A stretch of DNA of 64,000 nucleotides from Kuschelorhynchus macadamiae. Its lineage: Eukaryota; Arthropoda; Insecta; Coleoptera; Curculionidae. Under the pieces are notes generated by a model. That model worked only from the letters and a program-made list of their open reading frames with translations, was not told where the DNA came from and ran no database searches. Below are positions 10,930 through 22,850 of the stretch, piece by piece. Each line of letters starts with the position of its first letter. The first letter of the stretch is position 1. The stretch covers positions 1,776,001 to 1,840,000 of the forward strand of contig JAUTXW010001306.1 in NCBI GenBank assembly GCA_030620095.1, read 5' to 3'. The translations under genes and the position numbers were made by a program.

Positions 10930-11590
10930 ATTAACAGCTCTTAAATTGGTTTTTTGTCGCTTGACCACGATAAATAACATTTTTGATTAATTCGGAGTTA
11001 GTTCTCTATACGTTTTTTTAAGGTTAAATATATTATGTTTATAAACAAAATATCTATTTATTTATATTTAATTTTACAATTTGTGATTTTTCAATGCCTT
11101 GAGTATAGTAAAAAAGTTAATATTAAGTAATTTTCTTTAAGAATTCATTTAAATTATAGATGGTTTTAATTAAAATAAGAACGCTGATAGCCGCCTTGCA
11201 CAAGCGAAATATTCTATAGATAAAAAATACCAATAAAAATTAATTTTCTTTTATAAACTGTTGCATTAACAGCACTTAGACTTAGTTTATATCGCTAAAG
11301 CCCTTAGAAATATTTTTATTAGTTTTGTATACGTTTTTTGGCCTAATTATATTATGCTTATAAACAGCATACCTAAAGATATATTTAATTTTATATCTGT
11401 GATTTATCTTAAGCTTTTAGTATAGTAAAAAAGATAAATATTAATAACATTTCTTAATGATTTCATTATCTGTAGTTTTTACTTTTTTCCGCTAGCCAAT
11501 TTCAATTAGAATAAAAACGTTGATGGTGGCCTTAAAAGAACGAATATTTTGTAAATAAAAAGAACATAAATGAAAAATTCCTTTTCTAAT
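10930..11590. repeat. Two diverged ~330-bp tandem repeat units
   Basis: Unit 1 (about 10930-11264) and unit 2 (about 11265-11590) share ordered blocks: ATTAACAGC, CTATACG/TGTATACG, TATTATG(T/C)TTATAAAC, TTTAATTTTA, AGTATAGTAAAAAAG, TTTCAATTAGAATAA-like and AACG(C/T)TGAT(A/G)G. The offset between matching blocks is 313-335 bp. It is non-coding and may be a seed or remnant of a satellite, or a duplicated transposon end lying behind the Transib copy A pseudogene. Confidence 0.7.
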
Positions 11591-12019
11591 ACGTAAATTT
11601 AGTATTTAAATTTTCTTTTTATGTTTTATAGTTTGTGAGGTAACTGTGTCACTAGATAAATGAACCACTCTGTATATAAGCTGCTTATTTCACAATTTTT
11701 TAAGAAGGTCTACTATAAAAATCCTATGGTATTAAAATATGTCAATCTTAATTGTTTGATATGTAAATATCTATGTCTAAAATTAGTTATTTTACTTAAA
11801 CTGCAAATTTATATAATATTTCAAATTAAAAGTGATATTAAAAATGTAAAAAACGCAAAAAATAGTGTCTTATTAATATTTTTCTCATAAATCTGGAGTT
11901 ATCTTTGATTTTAACCTGACAAGCTAAGGCAAACATATTTTTTAGACTTTTGGAATTCTAGATATGCGTATTCTAACACTATGCATCGGCTGTAGGTTGG
12001 GAACCGCTAACAACAGAAC

Positions 12020-12321
<302 letters not shown>

Positions 12322-13620
12322 TCAAGAGAAATCCCTGTAAATTATTTTCAAATTCGAAAATTGGCCGCTTCTCTTAAATTACCGTAATTGACGTATGTTA
12401 AAAATGTAAGCATTATATTCCTCAACCAAGTGGTGGGGGATGGTCAAACATTTTTACTTTCGAATGTAGATATCTCTGTCTTGGATGAACCGATTTTATT
12501 CAATTTGGGGTTGAAAAATGTTCTTTTTTTGCTTGCTCTGCTCGTGGAGTCATAAAATGTACCACAATGACTTTGCTAGTGGTAGCTAGATGTTTCAATT
12601 CTCCAAATTACGCTGATTTGATGTCACAATTTATTTGGTAGTTATAGAGGGCATTAAATAGTCAAATAAGAAATCCAAGTTCGCGTTTAAATTTGACCAT
12701 GCCGTTTTGCAGAGGAGAAAAAGTGACAATAGCAAAGCGAGAATTATTTTCATCTCTCATTTTAATTATTTCTAAAAGTCTAGGAAAACCAGAAAATTGG
12801 AAAGAGGCAAGTTTCCAATAGAAACTTTAGTAATCTTGAATAACTGTAAAGAACAAAACTTAACAAAGGAACAAAACAAAAATACTAAAGCTCAGTCTTA
12901 TAGTCACATAAGCTTCGCAATAAAATAGCTAAAGCTAAGGCGAGGCAGGGCAGGACTAGGTTTGGGCAAAAAACTCTATCTTGCAAAAATCGCAACAAAA
13001 AAAACTTAGAACTGAACTAACAACTAACAACAAATATGTTTAAAATTACTGAAAACTACTTAAGGTAAAAAGATTTAGTATATGCGACTCGACCTACTAT
13101 AAGAAATGATATGGTGGACTCTATTAGGAATTCCATCCAAAGTATCTATACAGCAGAAGTGGCGGCCGCAGTCCAATCGACAAAGGAAAGATTGCGACTT
13201 TGTATTGACAATGACGGTCGGCATTTTGAGCATTTGTGACAGTAGTTTTCAGTAATTTTAAACATATTTGTCATTACTTTATTGTTAGGTTAGTTCATTT
13301 CGTAATTTTTTTTTGTTGTTTCACTGAAGCGAGGTAGAACTCTGTTTAATGTTTTTGCCCAAACCAAGTCCTGCCCTACCTCGCTTTAGCTATATTATTG
13401 TGAAGCTTTTGTGACTATGAGACTGAGTTTTAGTGTTTTTTGTTTTATTCTTTACAGTTATGCATGATACTAAAGTTTCTATTGGAGCCTTGTTTTTTTT
13501 TTCAGTTTTTTGGTTTTCCTAAAATTTTAGTATGAATTGAAAAGAGAGATAAAAATAATTTCCAATTTGCCATTGTCACTTTTTCTCCTCTACAAAACGG
13601 CAAGGTTTTCCAATCCGACG

Positions 13621-13659
13621 CACATAAGGACGGATCATTAATCTACGACGACAAAAATA
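13621..13659 (+). repeat. Transib left TIR (heptamer, 23-bp spacer, nonamer)
   Basis: Heptamer-like CACATAA (13621-13627), spacer 13628-13650 (exactly 23 bp), nonamer-like ACAAAAATA (13651-13659). The vertebrate RSS consensus is CACAGTG / 12 or 23 / ACAAAAACC, so the invariant CAC and the A-rich nonamer core are shared. Confidence 0.88.
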
Positions 13660-13867
13660 GAAAAAAAAATCGGCAAAATAATCACAAAAAACCCTGAAAG
13701 CAATTACCAATATATCAGTCATTAATGCGCCGTATACATTTTTTTTATTAACGCAACCAACAAGTATGAACGAGTCCGCAAACTTTTGTTTTATTTATTC
13801 AAGACTAATATCGATCAGTCGCATCTTACGTAGCCTGATATTATTTAGCGTCATACTGTTTTCAAAA

Positions 13868-16330
13868 ATGCAGAACACCAAAGTTCATAAAGTGAATTTT
13901 GAAGCATCAGGTATGTATTTCAATCTGTAATTATTATTTGGAGAACAGTTATATTTACAATAGATATATTATGTGTTTCATGAAATAGTGTTTTTGTTTA
14001 AAAAATTCAGTTAAATTTTGACTTTGCCTAGAGTTATAAAAAAAGTTAAAAGGAGTTAAGTGATACTTTTTTGCTTATTTAGAAACACATCTTTTAACGA
14101 ACAAAAAAACGTAAAATTTGTGTCCCCGTGTTTCCCCCTTTGTGAAATATTGTCCATTTTTTACAGGTAGCCGTGAAAACGAAGTGACGCTAAAAAGAAA
14201 TGAACTATTCACGGTGCTAAAAAATGAACAGTTTTACAAACTATCGTCATTAAAGTGTAATGAACGATTAATGCAGTACATATTAGAAAAGTTTGATGAT
14301 AGTGAAGTTTCTGTAAACTGTCCTACCAAAGAAATAAAACTTCTAGTCAAAGTGTTTGTCACGCAGTTTTTAAGGAAGTGGCGGGACTGTAATTATATGT
14401 TTGAACGTTTTACCAATAAGCACGTGAAATGGCTTGATGAGGACTTAAAACTACAGATTTTGTTACCAGTACCAGTACCAATAGTGCAGAAAAAGCGAGG
14501 CAGGCCAAGAAAACCATTCGATGACATTTCTGAACGCAGCAAACAAAGAAATGTTAAAACAATTTTATCCGATCATAACCCTGAGGCACTTTTGTCTGCT
14601 GCAGAATCAAGCTTGGTTAAATCAGGCAAGAGAATTACAGCCAAGGTTGTTAAATTGGCCATCCAATCCTCACCTAAAACAGTTAAAAAAATGAAACTGG
14701 CATATGATTCGTCGTTCTCAAATGGTATAAAACCGTACAGTCCAGAAGAAGCTTTAGGTCTCTTGGTGGATCTGGGGTTGACACGAGAGGATTACATAAC
14801 AATGAGGCTTGGAGCAAAGGAGAGGGGGCTGGTATTTATCCCTCATATCAGGTGATAGCCGAAGCAAAGAGAAAGTGTTACCCTGCAAACATTACTGTAA
14901 CTGAAAACGGTGCTAAGGTGCCACTTCAAGATCTTCTAGCACACACTACTCAACGCTTGGCACAAGTACAGGCTGATGTGATCACGCAGAACATTTCCGA
15001 AGAATGTGATACTATCGATGTGTATTATAAATGGGGTCTGGATGGCAGCGGTGGACACAGCGTATACAAACAAAATTTCACGAATAATTCAGAGTATGCT
15101 AATTCCAATATAATTTTATGTACGATTGTGCCACTAGAAATGAGTGACTCTCATAGTATTACCAAAAAAATATATTGGAAGAACACGACACCATCATCGA
15201 CAAGATATTGCCGCCCAATTAGCTTTAAAATAAAAAAAGAAAACGCTCAAAATGTGAGGGAAGAGTACAATGAAGTGCAAACTCAAATATTGCAATTGGA
15301 ACCCACAATCATCGTTCTAGGCACCAAAGAAATAAAATTTAAACATATTCCCATTTGTACCATGCTGGATGGGAAGACTGTCAACATTTTAACGGACACT
15401 TCAAGTTCTCAGGCATGCAATGTCTGTAAGGCTACTCCTGTAGATTTAAACAATCTTGAGAAACTTAAAAATAGAGTTTGCAATGAAGACACCTTTAAAT
15501 TTGGCATTTCTGTTCTACATGCATACCTCAGATGCTTTGAATATTTATTGCATATAGCCTATAAATTGGCATTAGGGCAGTGGCAAGCAAGGGGTGAAAA
15601 TGCTAAACAACAAGTCAAGGAAAGGAAAAGTAAAATAACAACTGCATTTTATAAAGAAATGGGCCTCGTTGTTGATCAGCCCAAACAAGGTGGGGGCAAT
15701 AGTAACGATGGCAATACTGCCCGGAAATTTTTTAAAAACCCGTCGCTTGTTTCCAAAATAACGGGAATAGATAAAGAATTAATAGAAAGATTTTCGAATA
15801 TACTTACCATTATTTCTTGTGGCCATTATGTTCAAGAAGAATTATTTGGAAAATATTGCTTCGAAACAGCACAAAAGGCTGTTTCCCTTTATGGGTGGTA
15901 CAAAATGAGTGCCAGTGTTCATAAACTGCTAATACACGGAGCCGATATCATAAAATCTTTGCCCTTACCAGTAGGTCAACTTACAGAAGATGTAATTGAG
16001 AAAGGCCATAAACACTACAAAAATTTAAGACAATATCACTCCAGAAAAACTTCAAGAATCAACACCAATATTGATATTTTTAACTGGATGTTAGTATCTT
16101 CGGACCCTGTTGTGACGGATAATCGTAAAAGAGCCAAGATAAATAAAAAACCATTCAGCGAAGTTGTATTAGGTATGCTATTTTTCAATTAACATTTTAC
16201 GGTTGATAACACTTCTTTTTGATTTTTAGGTATGCTAAGGTTGCCTTCTTTCTGTGGTGATGATGCTGGTGATAATGGCGAACAAGAGTCTGATAATGAT
16301 GAATCTGATGATAATAATAATGTAGATTAG
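13868..16330 (+). CDS. Transib transposase (RAG1-core relative), one frameshift
   Basis: DDE transposase that would excise and insert the Transib element. Exon 1 is 13868-13910 (MQNTKVHKVNFEAS), exon 2 is 14167-16172 and exon 3 is 16230-16330 (an acidic tail ending NNNVD). Junctions are GT..AG and phases agree, giving roughly 715 residues, a normal Transib length. KKRGRPRKP (about 14490) is an AT-hook-like basic motif. Catalytic residues by alignment to RAG1: Asp in KWGLDGSGGHS (codon 15041), Asp in CTMLDGKTVN (15368), Glu in DVIEKGHKHYKN (15998; RAG1 NESGNK, E962). Zinc ligands are CNVC (RAG1 C727/C730) and HKLLIH (RAG1 H937/H942). GNSNDGNTARKFF parallels RAG1 NGNFARKL. The only lesion seen is a missing base in the G-run at 14824-14828, which splits the frame between GAKERG and YPSYQVIAEAK. 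A sequencing slip cannot be excluded. Confidence 0.9.
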
Positions 16331-17129
16331 TTAGGTACTAAATAGTTAAATGAATTGATGTTAGTTAAATAACAATGACATTGAAAATTTCCTTTCTATA
16401 TTTTTTTAAATAATTTATTTGAAAAGAAAGAACATCTCTTCGTGGAACAGTTTATAATTGCATGGCAAAACGCTTTGGGCATAAATATTCAGTGCGAACT
16501 TGTCAATTTGGCTCTTTAGTGTAGATGTTAAAATAACAAAAAACTGCAAAATGTACAATAAATAAAGGCATGAACAGACTACTTATTACTAACAAAAAAA
16601 CACTTAGAAAACACTAAGGAGCCAACTTGACAAGTTGGCACTGAAGATGATCATTTAGGCTGTAAGCGCTTAGCAATTATAAACTTTTGCATAAAACACA
16701 GAGGTTTTCTTTCTTGTCCTGTATTTCTACGTGCATACAGGATCCTTTCTTTTTAGTACAAATTATATACAATAATTATTACTATTATATCAGAGCCTTT
16801 AAAACGTAGGTATACATGTATAGTGTTATAATTATACACAATTATTTAAGTTCTTTTTTTTAAATATTTTGTGTAAGTTGATAATTTATAGGAAATTCTA
16901 TCTTATAAAAATCTTACAATACTTTACACAGATATAGTAACTATATTAAATAATACTATTGATTTGAGTTGAATATTTAATTTATTATTAATATATTGTA
17001 TATATTGATAATGTGGATGTTATTGCAGTATAATTTATTTTGAAATTAAATGTTATGAGTATTTCAAGAATATAATACATAATAATGTATACGGAATGTA
17101 CTTATTAGAACAATTTTTTTAAAATATTT

Positions 17130-17330
17130 CGTTTGTTCATCGATCTAGGGGGGGGGGAGACCGAGCCCCCCCCTCGCCCTAGGATCTTGAAAAATGTACT
17201 AGTTTTCATAATACATCAAAAGCCGCGAAAATATGCCATCAAACCTTTCATACCTATTAGACCACCTATACTTTTCCAGTGGGCCCCTCCCCACATTTTT
17301 TTTCTGGCTCCGCCACTGATGAATCATGAA
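17130..17330. repeat. GC-rich patch with a hAT-like end inside Transib
   Basis: A run of Gs opposite a run of Cs (17149-17174) is followed by GGGCCCCTCCCC and CTGGCTCCGCCACTG. The inverse of the last string, CAGTGGCGGAGCCAG, is a common hAT-type terminus. No matching left end or duplication was found, so this is called a fragment only. Confidence 0.35.
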
Positions 17331-17415
17331 TATTGCTTCTTTTTTAAGCTGATAAGTATCAAATATTCCCTTATAAAATGTTTCGGACAGGTATATCAAA
17401 TATAATCATATTTTA

Positions 17416-17454
17416 TATTTTTGTCGTCGTAAATTAAGGATTCGTCCTTATGTG
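17416..17454 (-). repeat. Transib right TIR (heptamer, 23-bp spacer, nonamer)
   Basis: Read on the minus strand this is CACATAA, 23 bp, ACAAAAATA, the same geometry as the left end. The spacers differ at only a few positions. CGACG follows at 17455-17459. Confidence 0.88.
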
Positions 17455-18081
17455 CGACGTTTCGGATTCAAGAGACCATAATAAACTTCCTTAATTTAGA
17501 TATGGACCTGAATTTTTTATTTCACTTTTCAAAGCCCTTCATAACTACCAAATAAATTGTGATATAAAAATTATAACGTACCATTTGATTTTTTTTGAGA
17601 AAATCAGCATTATTTGGAAAATTCCGAAACAACGCCATCCAGTCACCACTAATAAAGTCATTACGGTACAATTTATAGCTCCACTAGGAGAGCAAAAAAG
17701 CCCTTTTTTTTGCGACACTAAGATAAATACAATCGGCTCATCCAAAACAGAGATATCTATATTTGAAAGTAAAAATGTTGAACATTCCCCCAGGACTTTT
17801 TAAAAATAGCCAAAAATGTTTTCAAACAATAAAGTGCGCAATTGGTTGAAGAATACAATGCTTATATTTACAACATACCTCAATTATAAAAATTTAAGAG
17901 AAAATTGTCATTTATACTTTTGTGTTGCTGTTACGCCCCCTAGCGTCAAACATTCGAACTTGAAAATAATTTAAATGGATTTTTCTTGGCCGATTTACCC
18001 GAAAATATTTTTTCCGTAAGTTCGGTCATTAACGGTTTCCGAGCTACAGCCGGCGTCCTCTATTATTGAACCACCCTATAT

Positions 18082-18400
18082 AGAGTTATTGGTTGTAACT
18101 ACGCCCTCCAACCTCTGTATTTTTAAGGATAGAGAGCTGACTTTTACTGAATTGCAGAGAATCGTCTGAATTATTTTATCGATAATGGAAATTTGGTACC
18201 ACACAACGCACCGAATCAAATATATATTTTTTAATGGGAAACCCTGTATATTATTACATATTTTGATTCTACTCGGAAAACAAAAAAAAAATTATTTAGG
18301 ATTTTCAGGTATCTTCAACTGTGTTCGAGGCAATGACAGATGAAAATGAAAATTTGACAGGTTGACGGCTGTCGAATCTCAAAGGATCAAACTGGACTAA
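18082..18400 (+). repeat. Dispersed repeat, copy 1 (inverted relative to 23590-23911)
   Basis: Shares ordered blocks with the reverse complement of 23590-23911: AGAGTTAT-GGTT, TTATCGATAATGGAAAT, TTTTAATGG, CCCTGT-TATT-TT, GATTCTACTCGGAAAAC and AATGACAG-TGAAAA. It begins directly at the end of the large fold-back element. Non-coding. Confidence 0.7.
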
Positions 18401-18679
18401 AATGATTTGCACTTCCCTATCCTAGTTTTTAAAACTCTTTCTAATGGCATTAGTGCCGGATCGAACGAAGAATGTCAATTTTTGACCTTTCAGTTTATCA
18501 GAATTTATCAGAAAGTTTCACATGAAGCATCTTTCAAACGAAAGAAGAGAACAATTCAAATAAACAAAGAACATAAAGATGACGAATTGGGGATCCTTCT
18601 GTGTGTTCAATGTATTTTTTGACACAATTTATACTTACATATTCTTTAATAAATAATTATAATTTAAAATAATTATAAT

Positions 18680-19330
18680 TTAAAATAATCCTAACGCTTC
18701 TATTCCAAATGCTGTTGATATTCTAGGCAAAACAAACTACAATATACAGAAAACTTTGTCAAAATATAATTTCCATGGCTTTACAATTGTACCTATTCAA
18801 GCGTTAAGCCAAGATAAATAGGCTGGACGATTATGCTTTTGTCAAGCAATGATACAACGCTTGAGTTAACACGATCAATTTCAATAAAATTAACTAGACA
18901 GACGAAGAAGCTTTTTGGACATTCGGAAGACTTAATAGGAAGAATGTACACTTTTGGGCTCCTGAAAATGTTTGCTTCATTCGGGAAATATGGCATTCTG
19001 GCCGAAAATCCGTGCACCTACGGTATGGGATTCTTTATAATAGTGTTTTGAGGCCAATATTTTATAATGGAAATCTAAGAGGATTTGTAAATGAACATTT
19101 TCCATTTTGGATCGATAGGTTTGGCCAAATAAAGTGGCCACCATTATGTAGCACAGACTTGACCGTAATGGTTTCTTTTGTATAATGCTTTTTAAGAGGG
19201 AAGTTGGGAGAAGAAAAATTTCACCTAACGTTAATAGTATAAGAGAAAAATAACCCAAGAAGTTGAAACGCTAAATCATCGAAATCAGGGAAATATTTTG
19301 GCTGCTTTTCTATAAAGCAGCAGATAATTT
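18680..19330 (+). pseudogene. Tc1/mariner (rosa-like) transposase relic
   Basis: Broken pieces in order: NPNASIPNAVDILGKTNYNIQKTLSKYNFHGF (helix-turn-helix linker region), then TDEEAFWTFGRLNRKNVHFWAPEN (first catalytic Asp), IREIWHS, FYNGNLRGF, then FPFWIDRFGQIKWPP with a degraded SPDLTPLDFFLWG motif. The second Asp block (QQDGAPPH type) is deleted between NGNLRG and NEHFPF. It is related to the two better copies at 21356 and 59413 but is far older. No terminal repeats were recognised. Confidence 0.7.
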
Positions 19331-20655
19331 ATATGAAATACATTAAGCAAAATAGAGGGCATGTAGAACACAAAATTCAATAATTTTGTTTTTGGAAATG
19401 TTGTCGCATAAAGTAGCGTAAAAGTTACTGTTACTGTCATTTTCATGTTTTTGTTTTGGTGCTCGTTTTTCATTTCCGTTTTTTAAAATTATGACTTAGT
19501 AAGACAAAAAAAATATAATTATTAATAGGAATGAGATGTTTTCCTAATTAAAAAAAACCTTAAAAAATTATATCCGAGTATCAGTGTTCTCATAATTCCA
19601 ATTAATTAAAACGGACAAATCACCATTTTAATTAATTTTTAAAACATACTAAAAATCCTTACAACTCTAGCATATTAACATTTTTTTGTACCTCTGTAAA
19701 CAAACAAGGTAGTATAGGCTGAAATTACTTATTAATAAGTTAGTGTCAGCCGGTGCCCGGAGATAGCTCTTGAAAACTTAGGAGCTAAATGCAAGCCAAT
19801 TTTATTTATCTTTAACCGTTTTGCCGTTGCCATTATTAAACAAAGTTGGTAAAAAGCCAGTGAATCTAATTACAAGTTTTTCGTGAAATATCAGATTTTT
19901 GCTGGAACTGTCAAAAATTGACATTCTCTGTTCAATCCGATATAAGTGTCATTAGATAGAGTCACAGCACACGGAAAATGTTTTTAATTTAGGTTAATTT
20001 TATCCCTAATATTTTTTGACGGTTTTTTAAAATAAATTCGTAACAAAATGGCTGTTTGTCTAGATTTTTTTAAACAAATTTTTATTATAATTCTTGTGTT
20101 GTTTATTTTTGCTCTTTCAGGTATTTCATTATTTATTTTGATATTTTTAGTCAATAGACAAGTTTGTAAGTATGGCACTAAATATATAGTGTTTACCAAG
20201 AAGTCCGCACCATACCGGACACTTTTTTATTATAAATTTTTCAGAAAAATATACATTATATTTCATAGAAGTTTCAACATAAAGAAAAAATATTTTTAGA
20301 GTCTTAAAATCTTCGTGGCTATAATTAATATAGAAACACTTTATTTACCTTTTATTTAAGACTTTTTCTTACCTTTAAGACTGCAGTCACAGAGATTTAT
20401 TTTTTTTTTATTTTTATGTCGGAATTTTTTTAATTTCTGGACAGCCTGTATATCCGATTTAAGATTTGATGCTTTCAGAACTATTTTTTCTTTATGCAGA
20501 AATTTTTTTCAAAAATACAATTTCCCGAGAAATGAATAATCGAAAGGTTCCCATATTATGGTGTGGGCTTGTTGGTAAGGTCTGTATATTCCATTAAAAA
20601 ATAAGAAGTATTTAAAAAGCGCGCCAATTTGCAAGACAAAAACAACAAAAGTTAT
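19331..20655. other. No gene recognised
   Basis: AT-rich DNA. A small hydrophobic frame (20048-20299, MAVCLDFFKQIF onward) starts in a fair context, but its hydrophobicity can arise from T-rich DNA and no family was recognised. GGACAGCCTGTATATCC near 20440 is a possible worn CAGGGTG-type end. Confidence 0.5.
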
Positions 20656-20727
20656 AATACGAGCGGGGATCGAACCCGCACCTCTGGATCACTAGTCCAT
20701 CGATCTAACCAATTGCGCTATCGTACC
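20656..20727 (-). tRNA. tRNA-Thr(AGT)-like sequence, probably a tRNA-derived repeat
   Basis: On the minus strand: acceptor GGTACGA pairs with TCGTATT (two G-U pairs), D-loop AATTGGTTA, anticodon loop CTAGTGA (anticodon AGT), T-arm GCGGG-TTCGATC-CCCGC. The D-stem is damaged (GCGC faces GATC) and the top of the anticodon stem has a mismatch. A second, worse copy lies at 23439-23510 on the same strand, and both are followed by the same AAAGTTAT-type flank. This suggests pseudo-tRNAs or SINE heads rather than a working gene. Confidence 0.5.
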
Positions 20728-20754
20728 ACTGATAAGCAATTCGTTAGAATTGTA

Positions 20755-21095
20755 CAGGGTGTCCGGATTTGGTTGCAAAAGCAGGGTATCTCGCTTATTT
20801 TTAAAGATAGAACATTGCGGTTTTCACGAACTTGAGCTAATTTTTTGTGAAACTTATGAAGTTGTAAACAAAATTTTCAAAGCCTTCTTCGTTTATGAGA
20901 TACAGGGCGAAATAGAAAATTTTGTATTTTGGGACCCCCCTCGTATCTCGGTTATTCTTTAACTTAACGCAAAGGGAAAAATTGCTGCTTATGCAGTTTT
21001 TTACGCTGGATCCAGTGGCGTAGTCATATTTTTCATTTGAGTTGTTATTTTTTAGATATGACGCAAAGTTTTGTTTTTTTAAAAGGGACACCCTG
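20755..21095 (+). repeat. rosa-1 left arm module (CAGGGTG...CACCCTG)
   Basis: A 341-bp module that itself starts CAGGGTGTCC and ends GGGACACCCTG. It includes AGTGGCGTAGTCATATTTTT and GATACAGGGCGAAATAGAAA. Its inverted partner is 22851-23191, of identical length. Confidence 0.85.
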
Positions 21096-21355
21096 TATAT
21101 TTGTCCAGAAATTGATTTCTCCTTTTAAAAGCTTATCAAAAATATATAATAGTATGGGTCTATTTTAATAAACAACAACAAAAATTCTAATTTTTATAAT
21201 TATCATCCCAAATTTTGCAGTAGGCCATGCAAAACGATGCCCTTTTCTTTTGTTTTCTTGGAAGCAAATGACATTTCCCAATTTTGTACGCGTATATAAA
21301 ATACAGCGCTAGTTTTTTGTATTTATTTATTGTGTAAAAATATATTTGTATTATT

Positions 21356-22461
21356 ATGGAAGAAAACCAAACTTTCGAACATTATGAAAAGTAAGATATG
21401 TTAGCTTGTTTTATATTAAGTAATGAAAATGTTGAAGCGGCTTCTGAGATGTATTTTAACAGGTAAAGAGTTAATTTTTAGGTATGTTGAAATACTATTG
21501 CTTAATTTTTATTTAGATATCCAGAAAGGAGGCAACCTAATATATTCACTTTTTATCGGATAAAAAAGAATTTACTTGATCACGGATCATTTATCAAACC
21601 TCGTACGAAAACATATAATAAAGAAAATCGGGAGGCTAAGGAAATTACGGTTTTGGCTAATGTAGAAGCTTACCCTACAAACTTTTGTAGGGCCAATGAA
21701 AAGAGCATAGGGATTCCAAAAACTAGAGTTCAAGAAATTCTAAAAAAGCACAAATACCACCCATACAAATTTAGGCTCCTGCAGCACTTACAGCCAGGGG
21801 ATGCAGAGCGTCGGGTAGTCTTCTGCAATTGGTTTCGAGAAAGATGCGATATGGTTAGAGATTTTGAAAGGAAGGTTATATAGTCAGACGAAGCACATTT
21901 CAGTAATTCTGGTATACTCAATAGGCACAATAGTAGATTCTGGTCCCAGGAAAATCAACACTAAATATTTCCCAGAAGACAGCAGGGCAGGTTTGGTCTA
22001 AATGTGTCCTGCTTCATATTAAGAACACATATACAATTTAATATATTTGAGGGAAATCTAACATCCAATCGCTATATAGAAATTTTAGAGGCAGCTAGAC
22101 CTGAATTACTTGACGACGTTCCTCTAGCGCAAATTAACGAAATTTATTTTCAACAGGACGGTGCTCCTGCACACAATTCTGGAATGGCGAGATTATTTCT
22201 GGACAATAATTTTACCAATCAATGGATCGGAACAAATGGACATATAAGATGGCCCCCTAGGTCCCAGATTTGTCGATTTTAGATTTCTTTCTATGGGGAT
22301 ATCTGGAAAATAGAATTTACAAAGACCACTATGATAATGTCCAATATTTAGGAAATGCAATAAGAGAAAATGTTCGCTATTTACAAAATCATCCCGTTAT
22401 TTTGCTAAATTCCCTAAAACGAATACGAAAATTGTGCGAAGCATGCATAGAACAAAATTGA
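21356..22461 (+). pseudogene. DD41D (rosa-type) Tc1/mariner transposase, disabled
   Basis: Begins MEENQTFEHYEK, a stop (about 21392), then DMLACFILSNENVEAASEMYFNR. A 54-bp GT..AG intron (21463-21516) joins in phase to YPERRQPNIF. A helix-turn-helix region follows (NEKSIGIPKTRVQEILKKHK, YKFRLLQHL). Catalytic blocks: SDEAHFSNSGILNRHNSRFW after a stop at about 21881; YFQQDGAPAHNS; and SILDFFLWGYLENRIYKD, which is out of frame by a small lesion near 22265. Counting from Asp in QQD to Asp in ILDFF gives 41 residues between them, the DD41D signature of the rosa group. At least two in-frame stops and two shifts disable it. Confidence 0.85.
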
Positions 22462-22850
22462 AATCAGTTTGAACAGTTCTTTTGATTTCCTTGGTTACTG
22501 TAGTTCTTATACGACAGTTGGTTTTTGCTGAAAGGCTTGTTACATAATAATTTATTACTGTTTTGTTCTTGTGTTATGTAAATCTAGGTAGGTGGTACTT
22601 TGTTGGTGCGAAATTATACATATTTTGATAAATAGATTTAATTACATATTTATTTCGATTTATTGTTAGAATGTAGAGATTGTCAACGACTTTAAATAAA
22701 AGGCAGCATTGTTTTGCATGGCCTACTGCAAAATTTGGGATGATAATTATAAAAATTAGGATTTTTGTTGTTGTTTATTAAAATAGACCAATACTATTAT
22801 ATATTTTTGAGAAGCTTTTAAAAGGTCAAATCAGTTTCTGGACAAATATA

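Larger units (their letters stand above)
13621..17454 (+). mobile_element. Transib transposon with RSS-like ends and CGACG duplication
   Basis: A complete element of 3834 bp. Both ends start CACATAAGGACG and match in inverse orientation over about 40 bp. Immediately outside each end is CGACG (13616-13620 and 17455-17459), a 5-bp GC-rich duplication as expected for Transib. Each end reads CACATAA, 23 bp, ACAAAAATA, the geometry of a V(D)J recombination signal with a 23-bp spacer. The internal gene is a spliced Transib transposase with a single frameshift. It sits in the right arm of an older fold-back element, so it is the younger insertion. The tail (16331-17415) is non-coding and contains a GC-rich patch. 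Confidence 0.93.

Noticed and set aside
20048..20299. Small multi-helix membrane protein
   Set aside because: Hydrophobic codons follow from T-rich DNA; there is no family resemblance and no support from neighbours.
20656..20727. Functional tRNA gene
   Set aside because: The D-stem does not pair and a second degenerate copy with the same flank exists, so a tRNA-derived repeat is likelier.
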